A DNA stretch of 29,340 bases, from positions 1 to 29,340 of the forward strand of contig JAAOMT010000322.1 in NCBI GenBank assembly GCA_016748015.1, given 5' to 3'. The stretch's first letter is position 1; the number at the start of each line of letters is the position of its first letter. A program made the translations under genes and the position numbers. The stretch comes from Geosiphon pyriformis (Eukaryota > Glomeromycota > Glomeromycetes > Archaeosporales > Geosiphonaceae). The notes below the pieces were generated by a model. That model did no database searches. It saw nothing but the letters and a program-made list of their open reading frames with translations, and was not told where the DNA came from. Shown piece by piece: positions 10,001-20,711 of this stretch.

Positions 10001-11778
10001 TGAACTTGCAAGTTTTAAGCTGGATTCCTCGAAACCCTCTTTGATCTCCTGTAAAGTTAATGGTCAACCCATTAAACAATTTTCTGGCTGGTGTCACAAA
10101 AATTTTTCTACGTAATAAAGTTTCCCTAGCTAATAGTTTACTCAATGCTTTTTATCTCAAGAGAGATTTTTCTGTTCTGGATATTTTGGGCCAGACAATG
10201 TATCTCCAGGTTTGCAGATTGCTGAAGCATTTCGGGATCATGTTTGCAAACCAATTGCTAAACAGTCATGGGAAATGTTTTGATTGGAAGAATTTTCACC
10301 ATTGGAAGCATTTGGATCCCAAAGGCCCAGTTCCCTTGTGGTTTACACTGATTTCGGGTTTTGTCAAGGATGGTGGTTTGGTTAAGGGTGCATCTCTCAC
10401 TGTTGAGTCTCCTCTTAAATTGGACGTTTTGAATACGAACCACTTTAGTTTTGTCCATTCTAGTCTGAAAGATGCTTCTTTGCCAGTGATTTCAGTTTAT
10501 ACTGATGGTTCTGTTAAAAACTTTGGTACTTTTGATGCTGTCAAAGGGACTGCCACATATTTTTCTGATCTGGGTTTGCATGTAAGTGTGGAGATTTACG
10601 GTCTGTTGTCATCTACCCTAGCTGAAATGCAGGCTATTGTGTTGGTGCTTAAGTGCGTTCTGGCTTTTTCAGATGTTATAGTTCTCTCTGACAGCCAGGC
10701 CTTTTTGGATGCTTGTCAGGCTGAATTGAGTTTGGTGGCTCCGGATTTCCGCAACAGATGCTAGGTTGAGTGCTGTCATATCGCCAATTTGGTCAAATGT
10801 AAAAACATTTCTGTCGTCTGGGTAAAGGTAAAGGGTCACTCTGGTGTGTTAAGTAATGAGCGTGCTGATTGTTTGGCTGATACAGCCACGTCATCGGAAC
10901 TTTTTCTCCCAGCAAACATCAAAGAAAATTTTTTATTGGCAGATAGTAGAGTGATTTCCAGCAAGGCATGCCGCTTTATTAGGATAGCAAATAATACTGT
11001 TAGGCATTTCCAATGGGAATTTGGACCTGGTTTGAGCGTCGTGAATTCTTTATAGATTGGGGACATAAATTGGTTTTGTACTACGTTGGTCTGGCACCCT
11101 GATTCTCACATGTTAGCTGGATATACAAGCAGAACCACTGCCAGTTTGCACACATATTTGATGAAAGCTTTATACAGAAAGCTGCCAGTGGCTGTTAGGA
11201 AGCATTTGTATAATTGAAATTATCCTAGTGTATCATGTATACATTGCTGGGAGGTGGAATTTTCTGATCATAGTTTTACTTGTTGCTTGGATTTTTTGAC
11301 GCATCAGGGCATCTTGTGTGAGCACTCCTCTCTTTGAAGATCTCTTACTGGGGCTACTTTGTCATTGTCTGCGATTCTGCAGTTTCTGGCTTCTTCTGTT
11401 TCCGATGATGATCTGTATACAGCTTTGTACAAGGGTTTAGTATTGGATGATTGGTTAACAGAGGCTAAGACATTTTTTGTGGATTCTAAGCTTGCGATGT
11501 CTAGTCTGGTCGAGTTCATTTGGAGTCTGGTTGTTGGCCATAGGAAGCGGATTTGGATACCCAATTCGAAACTTCGAGCGGAAATGGAGCAGCGTGGATC
11601 ATTGAGTGTGAATGAATCTTTATATAATATTGTCTGAGGTCTCTCTGCTAGAATTTCAGGTGGTGTTGCTCATTTATTGGAAATAGGTAGGGGTCACATG
11701 ATCAGCTTTGGCTTGAGTAGTAGCCGTTTGTTTTTCACTAGTGCTGCTGGTGAAGTTATGATAAATATAGTTGCATAG
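7091..11778 (+). pseudogene. LINE ORF2 polyprotein: endonuclease, reverse transcriptase, RNase H; inactivated
   Basis: Begins at ATG 7091, overlapping the ORF1 stop (ATGA). Endonuclease: KVAMCNVKG, TETKL (catalytic Glu), GGDFNE and FDSDH. One base is missing near 7231 (the frame moves before RPWIMNKFDG), and the reading frame then stays the same to 11776. RT: LPDGKAAGLSG, NTRPIALIET, motif A QDMCKAYD, motif B DQGEVFFPLL, motif C FVDN at 9394-9405 where FVDD is expected. RNase H: YTDGSVKNFG, LAEMQA, LSDSQ and NERAD, all acidic residues kept. A C-x2-C-x7-H-x3-C motif lies near 11240-11290. In-frame stops: 8185, 8533 (three in a row, with local scrambling), 8812, 9313, 9805, 9979, 10042, 10762, 11053, 11215, 11335, 11635. 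Not translatable as one protein. Confidence 0.88.
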
Positions 11779-11918
11779 TGTAGCCTTGATTGGCCGAGTG
11801 GCTAGTCACATGTAGCAAGAGCATGAATCACATTTAATTTAGAACTTTAGATAGTTGTATTGTATTAGATAGTGATTAGGCTTCACTTGTTAAACTTAAA
11901 TAAAAAAATATATATATT
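11779..11918 (+). other. LINE 3' untranslated tail with tRNA A-box-like motif
   Basis: Follows the ORF2 terminal stop. TGGCCGAGTGG at 11791-11801 matches the pol III A-box consensus (TRGYNNARYGG) as found in Ser/Leu tRNAs. The segment 11780-11843 aligns over about 64 bases with the tail of copy 2 (minus strand, 24242-24178), so it is part of the element. No convincing B box follows. Confidence 0.6.
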
Positions 11919-11920
11919 TG

Positions 11921-11981
11921 TCTAAATTCATAATCAAATGTAATTTATTTTTTAATTACTTAATTCTAATTGTTATTAAAG

Positions 11982-12012
<31 letters not shown>

Positions 12013-13310
12013 TTAAAGTTTTAAAAAAAAATTATTTTCACAATTTTTAAAACTGGTATTTTTAAAAAAAAAAACTGTATTAAAAAATTTTTAAATATTT
12101 TTTTGGTTTTTATTTGTAAAACTGTTCTTTCTGATTTTTTAAAATCTTTTTTAATATTAATAAAATAATAATAATTATTAATAAAACAGTTGTTATTTTT
12201 ATTAAATGTCCAAAAAGGTTGTTTTTTGTATACATAAATATAAAATTAATTAATTAAAATTACAATATCCAAAAAAAATTTAATAAAAAAATTGTAATTT
12301 ATTGGTTTAAGCAATTGGATTTAAATTTAATAACTTTACACAAATTTTCCAATAGTTATAATTAAATTTAGCTAATAAACTTAACTCTTAGTTTTATTTT
12401 TAAAAAGAAGTGCTAAAAAAAATATAAGAAATATTATGTTGTTAATTAGAAAATAAAAAACCTAATTACTTAATATCATTAAAATATCTTTTATTGCATA
12501 ATTGTATCATATTTTTTGAAGGAAATTTCTTGGGAAAAAATATATTTGAAATTTTTTCCTTTATATTCATGCATATTATTTATTTTAAAAAAATTTTATA
12601 ATCTTAATTTCATCTTAAATTCAAAAATTTAACTAAACGATATTTAGTTAAATGTTTTACTTTTAATGAAAGAAATCACACCTGAAATATATATCAAGAA
12701 ATTAAAAAATTTTTATTGTTTATTTTCAAATTTTTTTAATTCAATTTTTACTTAAAAATAATTTGGATAATTACTAAATAAAACAGATATTTACTCTTCA
12801 TTTTATTATATGTGCAACAAATTTCAAATGTATTTAGAAATTTTACATTTGAAATTATCTATAAATTCATTAAAAACTCGCTCTTTCAAAATCAAAATCA
12901 ACTATGAGAATACTCTTTATAATAAATTAACAAAATATGTATTGATATGAATGTAATAAATATTTTAACTAATATAATATAAATTTTGAATTACAAGAAA
13001 AGCTATCTAAAATATGTCCCTTATGAAAAGTAATAAAATTAATCTTATTGTAGAGTTAACATGCATATTAATGGAAAATAAAGATCCCCGATCAATTAAG
13101 AGTCGTCTAATAATAAATAATAAAATAACCATTAAAATATTATAATGTAAAATACATAATTATATTCAAACTTTTTTTAACTTCTTACCTTTAGGGAGGA
13201 ACACAAATTCTTTTAAAATAGTGATGTAAATTAATGTAAATTTTTAATATATATAATAATAATTAAATCAAAAAATTAATTAATATAAAAGCTCTATTAT
13301 GTTAGATAAA
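11921..13310. other. AT-rich intergenic
   Basis: No gene recognised. A (TAT)n microsatellite of about eight units lies at 11988-12013. The part nearest 13310 may hold the 3' untranslated region, or a possible last exon, of the kinase gene. Confidence 0.5.
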
Positions 13311-14734
13311 CTAACCTTTAGAAAAATCAATCATCTGTGCAGTTAAAAGACGACTTGTATAAACTGCTCCTGGATGAATGCGCGTTGACGTTGTCGTTGT
13401 TGAATAATTTGTTGTCGATTCGTTCTCTAACATTTCTCTTACGCATTTATTTGATTCTATAAAATCTGAACTAAAAGAAGAACGAGAAGAAAGAAATTTT
13501 CCCAAATTTGAATAAACTTCCCAAGCATTAAGACGATTCTCAGGATTAACATCCCAACACTTTTCAATGAGTTTAGCAATACAAGGTGGAATAAGGGGGT
13601 AGGTAATTTCAGGTCTTTTACCATTTAAAATATCCATTATAAGAAGGTGGTCATGAGAACGATCATGAAAAGGAGGCTTTCCTGTTGCTAATTCCCATAA
13701 TAACATGGCAAAACTATAAATATCACCAGCTGAAGTAAACTTTTCTCCTCTTAAAACTTCTGGTGGAATGTATGGAATCACTCCATATATCTTTTTTTCC
13801 TCTGTTGTTGTTGCTTCATTATTGTTTACTGATTGACATAATCCGAGGTCTCCAATGGTAACAATATTTTTACTTAATTGTAGGATGTTTCCCGAATGTA
13901 GGTCACGATGAACCATACCAGAGGAATGAATTGTACAAAGTCCATGAGCTATATAAGACGCGATCTTTAATTTATGAGACCAACTTATAGAATGAAAATT
14001 TGTTGATAAATATTTTCGCATGTCTCCATGTTCGGCAAATTCCATCACAATTCCATAATCGAGTGTTTCAGCGTTTTGCGTAATCCCCCATATTGAAGAT
14101 ATATAATGTAAGTATTTACCGTTGTTATTAATTTCAATAGCTCTTAGAATATTTAACTATCAACATAATGTAAAAAAAGTATATAGATAATATACAGTAA
14201 ATAAATATTAGGTAAAAATGAATTTTATATAAATATAAATATAAATATAAATATAAATAATATAATACTTTTTTTTACCTCTTTAAACACTTCTGAACTG
14301 TTTGTTGGCATAATTTTTATTGCTACTTCCTCTGTTTTTCGCTTTTTATGCTCCATTTCACCATAATGTTTTATACTATTTTTATTAATTAATCCATCAA
14401 TTAAGGTTGCTTTATAAATTATACCGAACCCTCCTCTAGCAATTTCGTTGATATTCGACAAACAATCCCATGGAATCCATTGATAGTAATTCAATTCATT
14501 ATTCTTATATTCATATTCATTATTACTCTTAGGTGGAATATAGATTGGATTCTTAATAATTTTATCAACTTCTTGATTGCCGCTTGAAAAGTCTTTATAA
14601 AGTTTTTCAAAAAATAAGAAGTGGCATGCACTACAATAATTATAACTACTATTTTTAATACTTTCTTGACAACATTTACACAGGTTGCAATCATGAGATT
14701 CTGGACGAGTTCTTTTAATTTCTTTGTTTTCCAT
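13311..14734 (-). CDS. TKL-type serine/threonine protein kinase, two exons
   Basis: Exon 1 is 14734-14279, exon 2 is 14156-13311, with a 122-bp GT-AG intron in phase 0; the product is about 433 residues. The N-terminus has Cys pairs CNLC (16-19) and CSAC (34-37), a small zinc-ribbon-like module. Kinase domain: Gly loop IARGGFGIIYK (98-108), Lys of VAIK (140), HRDLHSGN with catalytic Asp 237 and Asn 242, metal-binding DLG (255-257, in place of DFG), and PPE (283-285) in place of APE. All catalytic residues are present, so it should be active. Without removal of the intron the two halves do not join, and with it GFKE/LNILRAIE reads through cleanly. The last residues DFSKG* overlap a possible donor (AAAG/GTTAGT), so a short 3' exon may be missing. 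Large families of such kinases are known in Rhizophagus; the substrate is unknown. Confidence 0.88.
14157..14278 (-). other. Intron of the TKL kinase gene
   Basis: Donor GTAAAA directly follows the GAG codon at 14281-14279; the acceptor is GATAG just before TTAAATATTC at 14156. It contains an ATTTATAT microsatellite (about 14228-14262). Phase 0. Short AT-rich introns are usual in this kind of genome. Confidence 0.85.
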
Positions 14735-14926
14735 GGTGTGAACAAGTGAGGATAAAACGGGAATAGGTTATTATTGGAATTTTGATAAAAAAAGAGGTTT
14801 TCTTTGAAAAGCTTTATTTAGTAGTACGATTAGGAAGTAATTTTTGAAGTGGAAGTTCATATTTCTCTATTTTAACAAATCCTTAATCTTAAAAAATATC
14901 TATTCATCAAACCATACTAAATTGGT

Positions 14927-15063
14927 TTAAGTAGCAACGGTACACAAAGAAAGACGCCAAACAAGTTTTCCCATTATCTCATCATCATCGTTGCCTAAGC
15001 AAGTAGTTTGATGAATTTTAGCAGTATAGTATTTTTCATAACTAACTATTTTTGTGTTTATTT

Positions 15064-15131
<68 letters not shown>

Positions 15132-15184
15132 CTACAAAGAAATCCAAACTCTTTGTGTATTGAAACATAAAAGTTTATTAACAA
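14927..15184 (-). CDS. Possible small ORF with poly-Thr tract; uncertain
   Basis: An 85-codon minus-strand frame whose middle is 22 Thr codons made by the TTG/CAA-type microsatellite. The C-terminal part (YYTAKIHQTTCLGNDDDE then IMGKLVWRLSLCTVAT) has balanced composition and could be coding. No family is recognised, and the frame may be accidental in the region upstream of the kinase. Confidence 0.2.
15064..15131 (+). repeat. (TTG)n microsatellite, about 22-23 units
   Basis: Uninterrupted TTG repeat about 330 bp upstream of the kinase start codon. It is likely length-variable between strains. The long Leu and Thr peptides predicted here are translations of the repeat. Confidence 0.95.
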
Positions 15185-15273
15185 CCGCTTTTAGTTTCTT
15201 GTTTTTGTTAGCTCTCGATTTTTCTATAAACTAACTTCGGATGCTTTAAAGGAAAACTTTTAAATTTTTAATT

Positions 15274-15402
15274 ATGTTCCCAAATAAACTTTTAGATATT
15301 AAAGGAATCTGTTCTCACATATCACCTGCAAGAAAATTTTTAATTGGAGACTATGAAATAAACAGTGGGTGGTATGAATTTCAAATTGATCAGTCATTGT
15401 GA
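15274..15402 (+). CDS. Short 42-codon ORF, unrecognised, possibly a relic
   Basis: From ATG 15274 to TGA 15400: begins MFPNKLLDIKGICSHISPAR, ends INSGWYEFQIDQSL. Residue composition is protein-like and unlike the Phe/Ile/Asn-rich translations of nearby AT-rich DNA. It lies just before a sharp drop to very AT-rich sequence at about 15410, so it may be the surviving edge of a larger gene. No homologue recognised. Confidence 0.25.
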   Translation: MFPNKLLDIKGICSHISPARKFLIGDYEINSGWYEFQIDQSL

Positions 15403-15409
15403 TTCTATT

Positions 15410-17290
15410 TAACTTGATCATTGCCTATTTTTTTTTAGTTATTTAAAAAATAATAATTGGTTTGTTATTAAAAACTTTAAACTTTTATAATAATTATAAC
15501 AATATTAAAATTAATTTTAGTTTGTTTTAAAATATATATATTTAAATAATTGCTTATTTAATGTTTTGTTTTTTGTTTTTATGATTAATTATTTTCAAAT
15601 AATTGTTTTTTTTTTGTTTTTTATCTTTATTGTAATTATAAAATAGGAAAAAAATTAAAAATAAAATTAATAATAATTAAAATAAATAGTTAAAAACTTT
15701 GAAAAATAATAAAATATTAACTTTATAAATATTTTTTATAAAATTAATTAAAATAAAAATAATATTTATTTTAAAATAAAAATAAATAACAATACTAAAA
15801 TAAAACATTTTAATATAATGTTTTAAATATATAATTTTTATAATAAATTAAAAATTAAAAACTTAAACATATTTAATTTAAAATATACAAAAAATATAAT
15901 TCTTATAATAAAAGCAATTTTAATTAAAAAAATACAATATTTGATTTTATTTGTTTTTTTGTTTATTATAAAAACTTAAATAAATTATTTAAATTAATTT
16001 GCCAAAAATTCTATTAAATATTATTTATTATTTTAATTTTTTTTTTGTTTTAATAAAATATATTTTTATTATTATTTATTTTTACAAAGTAATTTTGTTT
16101 TTATTTTATTATGTTTTTTATTCTAAAATTAGTGATCATTATAAGTTAGCTAAAAATATTGGTTTGGTTTTATTAATAATAGTTTTACATAAAAGCCAAA
16201 AAATTTGGTTAAAAATATTAAAAACTTAAATAATAAAACCAATTTATTTCTGAAAATATTTTTAAATAATGCTAATTCTAAGTAGTTTAAAAATATAAAA
16301 ACCAATTTTGTTAAAAAAATAAAAGTATTTTCAATAACTAATAATAGTTGTAAAACAAATAATTAAAATAAAACTTTTTTAGATTTTTAAATAAATATTT
16401 TAAACGCAAAAAAAATAAATATAAACAAAATAATAGCTTTTTTACTTAATATTATTAATTTTAATATAAATAAGAAAAATATGTTATTTTTACTTTTATT
16501 TTATTGTTTTAAAATTTAAATAATTAAATTTGATAATAATAAAAAATAAATAAATGTAATATTAAAAAATACTAAAAAAAAATTAAAAAATTGTTTTTAA
16601 TAGTAGATAGTTTTGAAAAAGTCATTATTTTTTTAAAATTATTAGATTTATATTTATTTTTAAAAAAAAACTATAATATTAATTACAAATAAAAAAATTT
16701 TAATAAATAATAATCTTAAAAAACAAAGAATTTATTTAAATCAAATTATAATTATTAAAGAAATTTTTATAAATATTTTTAAAAAAAATAATTATTTTAA
16801 CTTTGTTTAAGTTTAATAAAATTATATTAATTTAATTATAACTAATTAAATTATAATAAAAACTATAATAAAATTTGTTAAATTAAGTTAATATAATCTG
16901 TTAATTTTTAAATAGTTTTTTTAATTAGCAAAAATTCTATATATATAATTAAAATTAATAAATTAAATAACTTAAAAACAAAAAAATAAATTTTTTATAA
17001 ATTAAATTAGACTTAATTTATTGTAAAAAATATGATTATTTAAATATAAATAAAGCATAATTTTGGATAAAAAACTCTTTGTCTTCTTAATTTTATAACT
17101 ATAATCAAAAAACAAAGAGCAAAAAAACTATATTTAATATTTTTTATAAAATATTTAATAAAATTTCAACCAAAAAAGTTTTTTCTGTTGTAAATATAGC
17201 TAAACAAAATGTTTTAAAAGCTTTTTTCTTAAGTAGTAATAGTAAAAAACTGTTTTTGATAGTCTTTAAAAATCTTTTTTATTTTTAACT
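15410..17290. other. Extremely AT-rich block, nothing identifiable
   Basis: Almost only A and T, with long poly-A and poly-T runs. The 76-codon plus-strand frame at 15999-16229 is Phe/Ile/Lys/Tyr-rich and reflects base composition. A short inverted repeat (CTCTTTGT ... ACAAAGAG, about 17077-17120) is the only structure noted. Confidence 0.5.
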
Positions 17291-19020
17291 GGTTTTTTAT
17301 TAGTTAAAAAAAATTTTAAAATTCATATTTGGATTAGTTTTAATGTTGTTTCTACTCTTACCAAAAGCTTAAAAATTTTTAATAATAAGTCAGTTAATAA
17401 GCTGATTTTTTTAATTATTGCTGTTATATTTGATATTATTAATATTACTTTTTTAAAAATGGCCAAAAAAACCAAAAATTCTAAAAAACAAAAACAGTTA
17501 TTTACTTTTGCTATTGTTACATCGAATCTTTTTGTTGTTTCAGATAAAATCTTAGATAAGATTTCTATTGTATTATTTAACATATTATTTATAATAAATC
17601 AAAATTAATTATTAACTATGTTGTTAAATATAATGTTTTTTAACAGATTTTTATCAATTTTAAAAACAAAACAATAGTTTTTTGTTGGATTATCTATTCT
17701 TGAGAACTGGACTAACTAAATAGAAACTGATTTATTATTATTTTCTCTGGTTTTTAGTATTATTACTAATGGTGCTTAAGAAATTATTACTAATTATTAA
17801 AGATTTATTAAGTAAATAATTTCTATTTTAGTGTTTAATATTATTTTTAAGATTAAATTGGCTTATATTAAAACTGTTTTTTAATCTACATATGGTTTTT
17901 TGAATGTAAAATCAATTGTAAAAAACAATATAAAGCTTTTTTATATGAAGTTTGCTTCTTAATAATTTTTAGAAACTGCATTTTTGGTTGAGTTTAAGAA
18001 TTCTGTTTATTTAACTACTTTTAAAATTGTCAAATCTTTGGTGGTTTTAAGTTTGGTTTTTTTTTTTATTATTATATTTTATAATATGTTTTTAAATATG
18101 TTTACTATTAATATTAAAATAATACTTAATATGTTTGGAAAAGTTATTTGTATTATGCTAAAACTTGTTAATATTTGGTAATATGTAATAATTTATTTTA
18201 AAAATTTGAATACTGTTATATCTGCTTTAAATTATTAATTAGTTTTGTTGAATAAGAATAATATTAGGATTTTTTTTTTAATAAATCAAAATAAAACTAT
18301 TTTGTTTTATAATAAGTTCAAAACCAAGTTGGTTAATCTTTTTTTTGGCTATACTGTTTTTGAAATCAGTAATATAATTTTTTAAGTTGGTGGTCAAACT
18401 TGTTTTATTTCTTACTAATCTAATTTTAATTGTTATTTTTAGTTTGTTTTAATTATGTTTGACTTATAAAATAATTTAAATATTACCATTATTAAAATTA
18501 GTACTTTGAAAAAGTATTATATTTAATAGAAAACTTTTAAATACTGATGTTATTTTAGATGTTAAAACTTAAATTATTTGGCTATTAATTATAAATATTT
18601 GTATTTTTTTTTTAAGACTTCTAAAATATTTGTGTTTTGTTTTATTAGTGTTAAGTATTATGTCAAAACTATTATATTTATACTATCTTCAATTTTTATT
18701 TTTTGGTTGGCTTTGTTCTTTTTATTGTAGTTATAATTAATAATTTTATAGTGTTTTTTTAATTAATCTTTTTGAAAACTGATTTGACCAAACTTTTTAT
18801 ATTAATTAAGTCTATTATTAAGCTTATTAGTTTTTTAGTTACTGTATTTGAAAATTTTATTAATAATAATTTGGTTCTAAATAAAACATTTGACCTTAAA
18901 ATTAATAAAATTATGATACATATAAGTATTTTTAGTAAAATTATTGGTAAGCTAAAGCATAAGATAATTGTTTTAAAAATTAAATATAACTATAAAAATA
19001 TTAATATTACTGGTTTTTAA
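17290..19020 (+). pseudogene. Heavily decayed ORF, probably mobile-element encoded
   Basis: The plus strand shows protein-like stretches through extreme AT-bias: a possible start at ATG 17459 (MAKKTKNSKKQKQLFTFAIV), then SDKILDKISIVL in the same frame, NWTN*IETD, and VEFKNSVYLTTFKIVKSL at 17981-18040. After at least one frame change, 18772-19017 reads KTDLTKLFILIKSIIK, then LVTVFENFINNN and KINKIMIHISIF, ending SKIIGKLKHKIIVLKIKY; the spacing of hydrophobics suggests a coiled coil. Pro and Thr codons appear to have become Leu, Phe and Ile, as C to T would do. I do not recognise the family; an ORF1-like or repeat-encoded hypothetical is my guess. The (AAAAT)n tail at 19448-19490 supports a retroelement on this strand. 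Confidence 0.4.
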
Positions 19021-19447
19021 GTGAATTTGTTTGCAGTAAAAATAATATATTTTTTAGTTTGATGTTATTTTAAAAACACAAACTTGTTGCTATAAAAATC
19101 AATACATTAAAAACAATTAAATAATTAGTATTATAAGTAATTATTTAAAGTGTTAAAATAAATAACAAATTCATAATTTGGTACTTAATAGTTAATAATA
19201 CTGTTAATAGTTTCTGAAAATTTTAGAATCTAAAGGTTTTAATTTAGTTCTTTGTATAATAAACAGATATTTATTTGGTAGTTATTTTTCTAAATATTTT
19301 TTTTTAATATAAAGACCAGTTTAATTTATTAGTTATGTTTTTTTAATAAACTATCTTTAAGTTTTCACTCTTGTTTTATGAGTCTTTTACCAGACTATTT
19401 TTAATGTTAATATCTTATTACTTAATCTCTTAATTAATTAGTATAAA

Positions 19448-19490
19448 ACATAAAAAAATAAAATAAAATAAAATAAAAAATAAAAAATTA
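19448..19490 (+). repeat. (AAAAT)n tail-like microsatellite
   Basis: A-rich pentamer/hexamer array (AAAAT, then AAAAAAT) at the 3' side of the decayed plus-strand ORF. This is the kind of end a non-LTR retroelement leaves. Confidence 0.6.
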
Positions 19491-19915
19491 GTATTTTGTC
19501 AATAACTATAATTAAAAATTATTAGTTTAATATAGTTAAGTAATAAATATTATTAACATGAATTACTAATAAAATCAGAAAATAATAATATTAATCTAAT
19601 AAAAAAAATAACATAAATTGAATGATAAAACAATAATTTTATTTAATATTTAGATAATTTTGCTTTAAAATATAAAAAACTATTTTTTAAAAAAAGAAGT
19701 ATATCATAAATATTTATTGTTTTCTAACTAAAAACTTGTTTAAATATATGTAAATTTTTAAATATTTTTCTTACTTTTAATATTACTACTATATATACAT
19801 AATTTTCATTATATAAGATCATATATTTTATTTTATTTTATGTTATTTTCTAAAATTGTGCTCATTTTTGAACAATATACTATAATTTCTTGAAAATATA
19901 CTTATTCTTTACAAA
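19491..19915. other. AT-rich spacer before the pogo-like element
   Basis: No gene seen. The last 40-60 bases, read on the minus strand, weakly resemble the distal part of the LINE 3' tail (see findings). Confidence 0.4.
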
Positions 19916-19917
19916 TA

Positions 19918-20115
19918 CAGTGAACTCTTTTTATAGTCTTTTTGGTTATAGTTATTATTTTCTTATAATCACATTTTTTTAAAAACCAAAACCATTTATA
20001 TATAATATTATCTTCTTATAGTCACTTTTACTATATATATATTTTTATAGTCCCTATTCCCACAAATATAATAGCAAAATATAAGTAATTTTCACTCTTT
20101 ATAGTTATACTATAA
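19918..20115 (+). repeat. Left TIR and subterminal TATAGTC/TATAATCAC repeats
   Basis: Beyond the TIR, the motif TATAGTC or TATAATCAC recurs at about 19933, 19963, 20016, 20046, and more weakly at 20100-20118. The right end has the same motif in the other orientation (about 24091-24145). Such subterminal repeats are often transposase-binding sites; that role is inference. Confidence 0.7.
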
Positions 20116-20168
20116 TCATATGATATTAGATATAAACATTAAATGTCATCTTATATTTAATCGGACAT

Positions 20169-20711
20169 ATACAGTTAAGAAGATTTCCCAATTTGTTAAT
20201 GAAAATCATTTTTTTTATGGTAGTAAAAAAAATTAAAGAAGTTTCTGAAAACAATTATAGAACACTAAACAAAATTTCTAAAATATTACAACATTCAATT
20301 ACTTTTCTTCTTTATAAGCCACCACTGCTATCAGAAGACAATAACAGAACTATTATATCTGATTTGTTGTTTGCAGGTATTATGAGAGTTTTAATAATAG
20401 TTGACATATAGTACAGTACTGCTGCTCTTGGTGCTTTAAAGATTGTTGCTGTGGGTATTAATGAAGTTACTTTGAATCAAACTTTGGATCAAATTTTGGC
20501 TAATGAGATTACTTTTTCTCTGTATAGGAAGAAGAAATTAACAGACCTACAAGTGAAAATAATGGCCCAATGGGATTCTTCAAGAACAAGTTTGTTAATG
20601 AGACATTGCTTAAGCAAATCAACTGGGAACAGAGTTTGAATTTATCTTTCCTTAGAAAGAAAAATATGACCAATAATAAAACTCAAAGCATAAAGATTCT
20701 GATATATACTT
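20169..20711 (+). pseudogene. Unrecognised ORF inside the pogo-like element
   Basis: One frame (no clear start, open from about 20178) with stops at 20409 and 20637, ending at 20709. Parts read NNYRTLNKISKILQHSITFL, DNNRTIISDLLFAGIMR, STAALGALKIVAVGINEVTL, KKKLTDLQVKIMAQWDSSRT and STGNRV*IYLSLERK. Composition is protein-like across both stops, so it is a decayed real coding sequence. I know no family for it. It could be cargo of the transposon or part of a nested insertion. Confidence 0.5.

Larger units (their letters stand above)
5080..11920 (+). mobile_element. Non-LTR retrotransposon (LINE) copy 1, near full length, inactivated
   Basis: A roughly 6.8-kb element with 5' leader (about 5080-5189), ORF1 (5190-7094), ORF2 (7091-11778), a 3' untranslated region, and an A/T-rich tail (TAAATAAAAAAATATATATA near 11898). 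Its sense strand is rich in G and T and has much higher GC than the flanks, so the edges show as composition breaks. ORF2 has an APE-type endonuclease, reverse transcriptase and RNase H, an architecture seen in fungal LINEs such as the Tad/I-like groups. I did not assign the clade. No target-site duplication could be defined. A second copy lies inverted at 24163-28755. Confidence 0.85.

Noticed and set aside
7091-11778. Alternative genetic code that reads TGA/TAG as amino acids, making ORF2 intact
   Set aside because: The adjacent kinase ends normally, all three stop codons occur inside ORF2, catalytic residues are also lost, and there is a frameshift near 7231.
11791-11843. Functional tRNA(Ser/Leu) gene
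   Set aside because: Good A box but no B box or acceptor stem; it is part of the LINE tail.
15052-15234. 60-codon plus-strand frame with a long poly-Leu tract
   Set aside because: It is a translation of the TTG microsatellite; no flanking protein signal.
15999-16229. 76-codon plus-strand frame that could pass for a membrane protein
   Set aside because: Phe/Ile/Tyr/Lys-rich, as any open frame in this AT desert would be; no motif.
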